This document shows positions 40,947 through 46,584 of a DNA stretch of 46,584 nt, piece by piece. Each line of letters starts with the position of its first letter. The first letter of the stretch is position 1. Made by a program: the position numbers and the translations under genes. Source of the stretch: JALZAQ01 sp038253885 (GTDB lineage Bacteria; Gemmatimonadota; Gemmatimonadetes; Gemmatimonadales; Gemmatimonadaceae); the NCBI GenBank assembly GCA_038253885.1, contig JBBSGP010000027.1:1-46584 (forward strand), given 5' to 3'. The notes beneath the pieces were generated by a model. That model searched no databases. It was given only the letters and a program-made list of their open reading frames with translations, and was not told the origin of the DNA.

Positions 40947-41954
40947 ATGTTCTGTCCCGAGTGCGGAACCTGGAACCGATCGCTGGCGGTGACCTGCGGG
41001 CGGTGCGCGGTGGATCTGCCCGAGCTGCCCGACGCGCCCCAGGAGAAGCCAGACGAGGAGCTCGACCTTCTGCGCCGGTTGACGGGAGGCCGGTACCGGG
41101 TATTTCGCCGCCTCGCGACCGGCGGAATGGCGAACGTCTACTACGCCAAGCATGCGGCGCTGCAGCGGCCGCTGGTGATCAAGGTCCTGCTCGCACACCT
41201 CGCGCGCGATGTCGAGATGCGCGTGCGGTTCAGACGGGAAGCGGAGGCGGCCTCCCAGCTCTTCCATCCTCACATCTGTGCGATTCTGGATTACGGAGAT
41301 GTCGACAGCACGGTCTTTCTCGTCATGCCATTCCTGGCCGGCGGCTCCCTCGCCGACACGATCGTTCGGCAGGGCAGCGTCGCCCCCACCTTCGCCGCGC
41401 GCGTGGCGGTGCAGGTGGCCAATGCTCTCGACTATGCGCATCGACACGGGATCGTCCATCGCGACATCAAGCCCGACAACATCCTCTTCGATGAGGACGG
41501 GAACGCCCACATCACCGATTTCGGCATCGCGACCGCCAAGTTCCACAACCGTCTGACAATGACCGGGCGCGCCATGGGGACGCCGCACTACATGTCTCCC
41601 GAGCAGGCGATGGGGAAGATGGTCGATGGCCGCAGCGACCTCTATGCGATCGGCGTGCTGCTCTACGAGATGCTGGTGGGATTTCCACCGTTCGACGGCG
41701 CGGACTCCTACTCCATCGGCTACAAGCACGTCCACGAGACCGCTGCCTCGCCGGAACTGGTGGACTCCCGCACGCCGCCGGCCCTGGCGGCGATCACGAT
41801 GAGATGCCTCTCCAAGCTTCCCTCGGAGCGCTTCCAGCGGGGGAATGAGCTGGCCGATGCCCTGATCGGCTATCTGTCCCAGGAGCAATCTCCCGAGGAC
41901 TACCGCGCGGCATGGCTCTCCTTCCGCAATCGGCTGACGCCCGTCGCGCGCTGA
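40947..41954 (+). CDS. Serine/threonine protein kinase with N-terminal zinc ribbon
   Basis: The 335-residue product begins with a zinc ribbon (Cys3, Cys6, Cys17, Cys20). The kinase domain follows from residue ~50, with a glycine loop LATGGMANVYYAKH, Lys79, the catalytic loop HRDIKPDN (171-178), DFG (191-193) and MGTPHYMSPEQAMG in the activation segment. All catalytic residues are present. Unlike PknB-type kinases it has no membrane segment or PASTA domain and is therefore cytoplasmic. The ATG directly follows the stop of the orphan gvpF/L gene, suggesting an operon of two. Confidence 0.95.
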   Translation: MFCPECGTWNRSLAVTCGRCAVDLPELPDAPQEKPDEELDLLRRLTGGRYRVFRRLATGGMANVYYAKHAALQRPLVIKVLLAHLARDVEMRVRFRREAEAASQLFHPHICAILDYGDVDSTVFLVMPFLAGGSLADTIVRQGSVAPTFAARVAVQVANALDYAHRHGIVHRDIKPDNILFDEDGNAHITDFGIATAKFHNRLTMTGRAMGTPHYMSPEQAMGKMVDGRSDLYAIGVLLYEMLVGFPPFDGADSYSIGYKHVHETAASPELVDSRTPPALAAITMRCLSKLPSERFQRGNELADALIGYLSQEQSPEDYRAAWLSFRNRLTPVAR

Positions 41955-41963
41955 CGTTATCTT
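41934..41963 (+). promoter_or_regulatory. Candidate promoter of the dipeptide epimerase gene
   Basis: CTGACG (41934-41939) and TATCTT (41958-41963) are 18 nt apart and fit a sigma70-type promoter loosely. The predicted start is near 41970, about 30 nt before ATG 42000. The -35 box overlaps the end of the kinase gene. Confidence 0.35.
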
Positions 41964-41999
41964 CTCGGCGACACCCGCCACCCGAGCGAGCCGTTCGCG

Positions 42000-43019
42000 A
42001 TGAAGATCACGCACGAGATTCTGACCCTCCGCACCCGACATACGTTCACCATCTCTCGCGGCGGGGGCAGCGAATTCCGCGTCGTCGCCGTGAAGGTCAC
42101 CGATTCCGATGGTGCCGAGGGGTGGGGCGAGGCGGATCCGAGCAAGTTCTACGGTGAGAACGCGGACACCGTCGTCGCCGCGCTTCGAGTGATCGCGCCT
42201 CTCCTCGAGCAGGCCGATCCCTGGTCGCTCGAGACGATCGAGAGCGAGATGAATCGCGTGATCCGATACAATGGGTCGGCGAAGACGGCCGTGAGCGCGG
42301 CCCTCCACGACCTCGCGGCGAAACGGCTCGGCATTCCCCTCTATCGCATGTGGGGGCTCGAGCCAGGACGCGCGCCGCGATCGAGTTTCACGATCGGCGT
42401 CAGTGACGAGGCCGAGCTGCGACGGAAGGTGGAGGAGGCGGCCGAGTATCCGATCCTCAAGGTCAAGCTCGGAACCGATCGCGATGAGGAGATCATCCGA
42501 GTCATCCGCGATGCCGCACCGGACAAGGTACTGCGCGTGGACGCCAACGCGGCGTGGTCCCCGAAGCACGCTCTGAACATGATCGAGCTCCTGACGGAGT
42601 TCGATGTGGAATTCGTGGAGCAGCCCCTGCCGGCCGACGACATCGAGGGATTGCGCTTCGTCCGTGACCGCTCGCCTCTGCCGATCATCGCGGATGAGTC
42701 GTGCGTCATTCCTTCCGACATACCGAAGGTGCTGGGCGCGGTGGATGGCATCAACATCAAGCTGGCCAAGTGCGGTGGGCTGAGGCAGGCGCTCGCCATG
42801 ATCGCGACGGCGCGGGCGCACGGGCTGCTCGTGATGATGGGATGCATGATCGAGACGACGCTCGGAATCGCGCCGGCCGCGCAGATGGCGTCGCTGCTGG
42901 ATTACGCGGATCTCGATGGCGCGGCGTTGCTCGCGAACGATCCGTACACCGGCGTGTCGATCGCCGGCGGCGCCATCGTGGTCTCCAGCGAGCCGGGGCT
43001 GGGCGTCCGGCGGCTGTGA
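42000..43019 (+). CDS. Dipeptide epimerase (L-Ala-D/L-Glu epimerase type), enolase superfamily
   Basis: The 339-residue product has the muconate-lactonizing subgroup layout: Lys154 and Lys156 (ILKVKLG), metal ligands Asp181 (RVDANAAW), Glu207 (FVEQPL) and Asp232 (IIADES), and a catalytic Lys near 254-257 (INIKLAKCGG). The C-terminal LLANDPYTGV resembles the substrate-specificity loop of L-Ala-D/L-Glu epimerases, which act in recycling of murein peptides. The peptidase genes upstream fit peptide salvage, but exact dipeptide specificity is an inference. Start ATG 42000. Confidence 0.88.
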   Translation: MKITHEILTLRTRHTFTISRGGGSEFRVVAVKVTDSDGAEGWGEADPSKFYGENADTVVAALRVIAPLLEQADPWSLETIESEMNRVIRYNGSAKTAVSAALHDLAAKRLGIPLYRMWGLEPGRAPRSSFTIGVSDEAELRRKVEEAAEYPILKVKLGTDRDEEIIRVIRDAAPDKVLRVDANAAWSPKHALNMIELLTEFDVEFVEQPLPADDIEGLRFVRDRSPLPIIADESCVIPSDIPKVLGAVDGINIKLAKCGGLRQALAMIATARAHGLLVMMGCMIETTLGIAPAAQMASLLDYADLDGAALLANDPYTGVSIAGGAIVVSSEPGLGVRRL

Positions 43020-43040
43020 GCGCTCGGGAGCTCCGGCGCC

Positions 43041-45320
43041 ATGGGTGAGCTCGTCGAGGTCGCTCTCCCGCTCCCGCTCTTTCGCACCTTCACATACGCT
43101 GCGCCGGCCGTCGCCGGCCATCCGCTGGTCGCGGGCGCGCGGGTCGTTGTGCCGGTAAGAAAGGGGCAAGCGGTCGGCATCTGTCTCGGCCCCGCGTCGG
43201 GCGAGGGTGTGACCTCCCCCAAAACCGTGCTCGAGGTTCCGGATGCCACGCCGTCATTCAGTCCGGGTCTGCTCGAGCTGGGACGATGGATCTCGGACTA
43301 CTACGTCGTGCCGCTCGGAGTGGTGCTGCGCTCCATGCTGCCGGCGGCGCTGACCGGAGCGGGCGAGCCGCATCCGGTGCGGAAGACCCAGCGTATCGCT
43401 GCGCTTATCCAGGCTCTCCCCTCGCTGCAGGAGAGAGAGCGCGTGTTCGGTCGCGCGAAGAGGCAACGGGAGCTCTACGAGATGCTCGAGTCGATCGGCG
43501 GACGCTCGCCCGTGGCGCATCTCACCGACCGGCTCGGGTTCACGGCCGGAGTCATTCGCGCGCTCGAGCGACGCGGATTGCTCGCGCTCGAAAGCGAAAT
43601 TGTCGGGCGTGATCCCTTCGCACGCCGGCCGCGGCTCGCAACGACTCCGCACGTCCCGTCCGCCCCCCAGAGTGCCGCCATCGCCGCACTCGCGGCCGCC
43701 GGTCCGGGCGAGGTCTTTCTCCTCCACGGCGTGACCGGGAGCGGGAAGACACTGGTCTACATCGAGCTCCTGCGCGACGTCGTCGAGCGACGCAGACGGA
43801 GCGCCATCGTTCTCGTTCCCGAGATCGCGCTCACTCCGCAGACCGTGGACCGCTTTCGCGCCGTCTTCGGCGACAAGGTCGCTGTCCTGCACTCGGCGCT
43901 GTCGGAGGGAGAACGCTATGACGCATGGCTCTCCCTCAAGCGCGGCGATAAGCGCATCGCCGTCGGCGCGCGATCCGCGATCTTCGCCCCGCTCGATGAC
44001 GTCGGCGCGATCGTCGTCGATGAAGAGCATGAGGGGAGCTACAAGAATGGCGAGACGCCTCGGTACCACGCTCGCGAAGTGGCGGTGGTCCGGGGACGCC
44101 ACGACGGAGCGGTGGTGGTGCTGGGGAGCGCCACGCCGAGCCTCGAGAGCTGGCACAACGCGGTCGCGGGGAAGTACGCTCTTCTCACCCTGCCCGAGCG
44201 CGTGGGAGGCGGACGCATGCCGAAAGTGCACGTCGTTGATCTGCGGTCGACCGCGGGGCACACCCCGCGCGCCGCGGTGGAACGGCCCGGCCCGCCCCAA
44301 GCTGACTCGTTCCGCCGCGTTGTCAGCGAGCCCCTGGAGAGGGCGCTGGCGGACCGTCTCCACCGCGGCGAACAGAGCATCCTTCTGCTCAATCGCCGGG
44401 GGTATGCGAGCTTCGTGCAATGCGAGAGCTGCGGCGATGTGGTGACGTGCTCCAACTGCAGCATCAGCCTCACCTCTCATCGATCTCCCGAGCGTCTGGT
44501 CTGTCACTACTGTCTGTATGAGGAGACGGTGTCGGATAGCTGCCGGCGCTGCGGGGGAACGACGATGCGGCAGCACGGGCTCGGCACCCAACAGGTGGAG
44601 CGGCTTCTGGGGGAGCGCTTCTCCGCCGCGCGCATCGCCCGCATGGACGTCGACACGACGAGCGGAAAGTGGGCACACGCCGAGATCCTCGATCGGGTCG
44701 GGCATGGTGAGGTCGACATTCTCCTCGGTACGCAGATGATCGCCAAGGGGCTGGACTTCCCGAACGTGACGCTGGTCGGGGTGATCGACGCCGACGTCGG
44801 CATCAATCTCCCCGACTTCCGCGCCTCCGAGCGCAGCTTTCAGCTTCTGAGCCAGGTGGCGGGACGGGCAGGGCGGGGACCCAAAGGGGGGGACGTCATC
44901 ATCCAGACGCGATCGCCTGGTCATCACGCCGTGCAGTGCGCCCTCACCCACGATTATCATGGCTTCGTCGCGAGGGAGCTTCCCGCTCGCGCGAGCCCGC
45001 CCTATCCCCCGGTGATCCGGCTCGCCAACGTCCTGGTGAGCGGCCCGGTGGAAGATGACACGGCTCGCCTGGCGATCCGTGCTGGTGAGTGGCTGCGTGC
45101 GCTGATCGTCGCCCGGGATCCGGGAGGGGTGACAGTGGTGGGTCCGGCGCCGTGTCCGATCGATCGCATCAAGCGCCGCTGGCGCTGGCACCTGCTGCTC
45201 AAGAGCGAGCAGCCAGCTCGCCTGACTCGTCTCTCCCGGTACTTCCTCGAGAACTTCGAATCGGTACGCCGGCAGGAGTTGCGCGTCGCGTTCGATCGAG
45301 ATCCGGTGAGCCTGCTCTGA
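43041..45320 (+). CDS. priA: Primosomal replication restart helicase PriA
   Basis: PriA recognises stalled forks and reloads the replisome. The 759-residue product has an N-terminal DNA-binding domain (LPLFRTFTYAAPA), the Walker A motif GVTGSGKT at 230-237, DEEH at 327-330, the zinc-binding module beginning near residue 461 (CESCGDVVTCSNC, CHYC, CRRCGG) and helicase motifs including LLGTQMIAKGLDFPNVTLVG and QVAGRAGRG. Length is typical. It ends 139 nt before the insertion sequence, which therefore does not damage it. Confidence 0.96.
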   Translation: MGELVEVALPLPLFRTFTYAAPAVAGHPLVAGARVVVPVRKGQAVGICLGPASGEGVTSPKTVLEVPDATPSFSPGLLELGRWISDYYVVPLGVVLRSMLPAALTGAGEPHPVRKTQRIAALIQALPSLQERERVFGRAKRQRELYEMLESIGGRSPVAHLTDRLGFTAGVIRALERRGLLALESEIVGRDPFARRPRLATTPHVPSAPQSAAIAALAAAGPGEVFLLHGVTGSGKTLVYIELLRDVVERRRRSAIVLVPEIALTPQTVDRFRAVFGDKVAVLHSALSEGERYDAWLSLKRGDKRIAVGARSAIFAPLDDVGAIVVDEEHEGSYKNGETPRYHAREVAVVRGRHDGAVVVLGSATPSLESWHNAVAGKYALLTLPERVGGGRMPKVHVVDLRSTAGHTPRAAVERPGPPQADSFRRVVSEPLERALADRLHRGEQSILLLNRRGYASFVQCESCGDVVTCSNCSISLTSHRSPERLVCHYCLYEETVSDSCRRCGGTTMRQHGLGTQQVERLLGERFSAARIARMDVDTTSGKWAHAEILDRVGHGEVDILLGTQMIAKGLDFPNVTLVGVIDADVGINLPDFRASERSFQLLSQVAGRAGRGPKGGDVIIQTRSPGHHAVQCALTHDYHGFVARELPARASPPYPPVIRLANVLVSGPVEDDTARLAIRAGEWLRALIVARDPGGVTVVGPAPCPIDRIKRRWRWHLLLKSEQPARLTRLSRYFLENFESVRRQELRVAFDRDPVSLL

Positions 45321-45458
45321 CGGACCTGAGCCACCGAATGGGCCGTGGGTTGGTCAACAATGAACCGCATTCGTGTGTGCGCCAAAGGTGTTTCGTGACC
45401 CTGCGGCATCGCGCTGGGCGCTTGCTTTCCTCCCCGCGCTCCGACAACCTATTGTGGT
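45321..45458 (+). other. Intergenic stretch between priA and the IS3-family element
   Basis: No gene is recognised in this 138-bp region. It may hold the end of the priA transcript and the promoter region of whatever gene lay downstream before the insertion. A 13-codon frame starting at ATG 45360 is too short to judge. Confidence 0.4.
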
Positions 45459-45508
45459 GTTGACCCGACTTCGTGGACACTTCACCCTTTGGGGGAGGAG
45501 GAGTCCCG

Positions 45509-45847
45509 ATGCCGAAGCGACATGGCAAACCGCCACAGCGGGTGTATGCCCCGGAGTTCCGGGCGCAGCTCGTGGAGCTCGTGCACGCCGGACGCACGCC
45601 GGAAGAGTTATCGCGAGAGTTTGAGCCGTCGGCGCAGACGATCCGCAACTGGGTCGTGCAAGCGGATCGCGATCGCGGAGTGCGCAGCGACGGGCTGACC
45701 AGCGCCGAGCAAGCCGAGCTGCGGAAGCTGCGCCGCGAAGTCCGGCAGCTCAAGCTCGAGCGCGACATCCTCTCAAAAGCCGCGGCTTGGTTCGCCCGGG
45801 AGACCGGCACGATCCCGAGTCCGACGAGCGGGTCTTCGGGTTCGTGA
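45509..45847 (+). CDS. IS3-family transposase OrfA
   Basis: The 112-residue product has an N-terminal helix-turn-helix (RVYAPEFRAQLVELVHAG and then SAQTIRNWVVQADRD) and a leucine-zipper-like helix with LRKLRREVRQLKLERDILSK, typical of OrfA. ATG 45509 has a strong GGGGGAGGAGGAG before it. OrfB lies in the -1 frame and overlaps by 61 nt, so an OrfAB fusion would be made by -1 frameshifting; AAAAG at 45775-45779 is one possible slip site. Confidence 0.92.
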   Translation: MPKRHGKPPQRVYAPEFRAQLVELVHAGRTPEELSREFEPSAQTIRNWVVQADRDRGVRSDGLTSAEQAELRKLRREVRQLKLERDILSKAAAWFARETGTIPSPTSGSSGS

Positions 45848-46416
45848 GGGCGCACCAGGCCATGTTCCCGGTGGCGACCATGTGTCGCCTCTTCCGGGTT
45901 TCCCCGAGCGGCTACTACGCGTGGCGCCAGCGGGGTCTGTCGTCCCGCGCGGTGCGCGACGTCGTGCTCACGGCGCAGATCACGGCGAGTCACACGCGCT
46001 CCGACGGCACCTACGGCGCCCCGCGGATCCTCGAAGACCTTCGCGAGGCCGGTGAACATGTCGGCCGGAAGCGGGTAGCCCGCCTCCTGCGCGCGGCGGG
46101 GCTCGCCGGAGTGAGCCGCCGCCGGGGCACGCGCACCACGCGGCGTGGGCCCGACGAGACAGCCGCCGCCGATCTCGTCCAGCGCAATTTCTCGGCGACC
46201 GCGCCAGATCAACTCTGGGTCGCCGACATCACGTACGTGCCCACGTGGACCGGCTTTCTCTTCCTCGCCATCGTGCTGGACGCCTTCAGCCGTCGCATTG
46301 TCGGCTGGGCGATGGCGACCCATCTCAAGACCGGTCTCGTGCTCGCCGCGCTCGAGATGGCGCGGGTGCAGCGGCGAGCGCCCGGCGTCATTCATCACTC
46401 CGATCATGGATCGCAA
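45787..46416 (+). pseudogene. IS3-family transposase OrfB, truncated by another element
   Basis: The frame encodes a DDE transposase of the rve type. The N-terminal HTH_21-like part contains MCRLFRVSPSGYYAWR and DGTYGAPRILEDLREAG. The catalytic core has the first Asp in LWVADITYVPTWTG and the second Asp in VIHHSDHGSQ. The third catalytic residue, Glu, normally ~35 residues later, is missing because the homology stops at residue ~210. The frame itself continues to 46548 through foreign sequence. The product should be inactive. A TTG at 45787 opens the frame, but expression is probably through frameshifting from OrfA. Confidence 0.88.
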
Positions 46417-46584
46417 GGTGAATTCAATCGGTCGTCGCAACACCCCATCATGGAGGTGAGCGATGACGAAGACAGGAACGCGGAAGTCCAGTCGTTCCAC
46501 GCGAGCGGTTCTGCGCTCGCCGGGGCGTCCGCCGGTCGGGCGGCGTGAGGACCGCCAATGCTTCTGGGCCGCCATCGCGCGCGG
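46417..46584 (+). mobile_element. Left end of an IS30-like element inserted in the IS3 element
   Basis: Starting at about 46417 the sequence changes from IS3 orfB to GGTGAATTCAATCGGTCGTC and onward, which looks like the terminus of an IS30-type element, followed 46 nt later by a transposase start. The exact end, terminal repeat and target duplication cannot be fixed because the other end is outside the window. Confidence 0.65.
46463..46584 (+). CDS. IS30-family-like transposase, N-terminal fragment
   Basis: The frame starts at ATG 46463, has GGAGGTGAGCG just upstream as a ribosome binding site, and stays open for 40 codons to the window end. The peptide contains VLRSPGRPPVGRREDRQCFW followed by AAIAR, similar to the N-terminal part of IS30-type transposases (SPGRPPV..RE..R.FW.AIA). 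The frame differs from that of the interrupted OrfB. The rest of the gene lies outside the window, so the family call is tentative. Confidence 0.65.
   Translation, partial: MTKTGTRKSSRSTRAVLRSPGRPPVGRREDRQCFWAAIAR

Larger units (their letters stand above)
45459..46416 (+). mobile_element. IS3-family insertion sequence, right part missing
   Basis: The left end is placed at about 45459-45461, where TGTTGACCCGACTTCGTGGA begins; it looks like an IS3-family terminal inverted repeat upstream of orfA. Two overlapping frames encode the transposase (orfA in one frame, orfB in the -1 frame). The element breaks at about 46416, within the codons after HSDHGSQ of orfB, where unrelated sequence starts. 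No right end or target duplication can be seen in the window. Confidence 0.85.

Noticed and set aside
40215..43169. A very long open frame on the minus strand (about 980 codons) opposite the orphan gvpF/L, kinase and epimerase genes
   Set aside because: High G+C and biased third positions create long antisense frames. The plus-strand genes have intact motifs, and the antisense translation is Arg/His-rich with no recognisable domain. Similar frames opposite rplD-rplB and pilT were rejected for the same reason.

Overview
The window is about 46.6 kb of G+C-rich bacterial chromosome, densely packed and mostly read left to right. Its upstream part is the classic S10-spc ribosomal protein superoperon. 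The rest is core metabolism, a gas vesicle locus and, at the right edge, insertion sequences. My best guess for the source is a Gemmatimonadota-like or related bacterium (inference, moderate to low confidence). The guess rests on high G+C, a dimeric alpha2-type GlyRS, a YpdA-type flavoprotein, a fused FtcD, a zinc-ribbon Ser/Thr kinase and frequent GTG starts with ATGA/GTGA stop-start overlaps. No rRNA, tRNA or CRISPR array was seen.

Layout. (1) 1-12936, plus strand: the 3' end of tuf, then rpsJ-rplC-rplD-rplW-rplB-rpsS-rplV-rpsC-rplP-rpmC-rpsQ-rplN-rplX-rplE-rpsN(Z)-rpsH-rplF-rplR-rpsE-rpmD-rplO-secY-adk-map. Several ribosomal proteins carry low-complexity tails; the most striking are a Gly/Arg-rich N-terminus on S5 and a Lys/Ala-rich C-terminus on L4. 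The usual infA-rpmJ-rpsM-rpsK-rpsD-rpoA-rplQ block does not follow map. (2) 12953-15309, minus strand: ftcD and suhB, convergent with map and divergent from trpS. (3) 15333-22146, plus strand: trpS (probably leaderless), a zinc-ribbon protein, an MgtC-family protein, a 2-hydroxyacid dehydrogenase, pilT, a DapA-family lyase, a membrane M28 peptidase and a DUF456-like membrane protein. (4) 22184-30313, plus strand: a gas vesicle operon in the order gvpF/L, gvpG, a double ArsA/Get3-type ATPase, gvpF/L, a gvpS/J-like gene, gvpF/L, gvpK, gvpJ, gvpA, then a hybrid-sensing histidine kinase. Stops and starts overlap or lie within a few bases at most joints. No gvpN is seen. (5) 30401-45320, plus strand: purA (clear promoter), ypdA-like, glyS, an M3-like peptidase, an M20 peptidase, a GAF histidine kinase with two small proteins, a histone-deacetylase-fold protein, an isolated fourth GvpF/L-like gene, a Ser/Thr kinase, a dipeptide epimerase and priA. 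(6) 45459-46584: an IS3-family element interrupted by the left end of an IS30-like element that runs off the window.

How the genes fit together. The first third builds ribosomes and the Sec channel. The most accessory part is region 4. It encodes a shell protein (GvpA), minor shell or nucleation paralogs (GvpJ, GvpS-like) and assembly factors (three GvpF/L, GvpG, GvpK). It also encodes a tandem ATPase of the family that handles hydrophobic client proteins, and a sensor kinase that may report the signal controlling buoyancy. The orphan GvpF/L at 40272, next to a Ser/Thr kinase, suggests a second connection between signalling and vesicle assembly.
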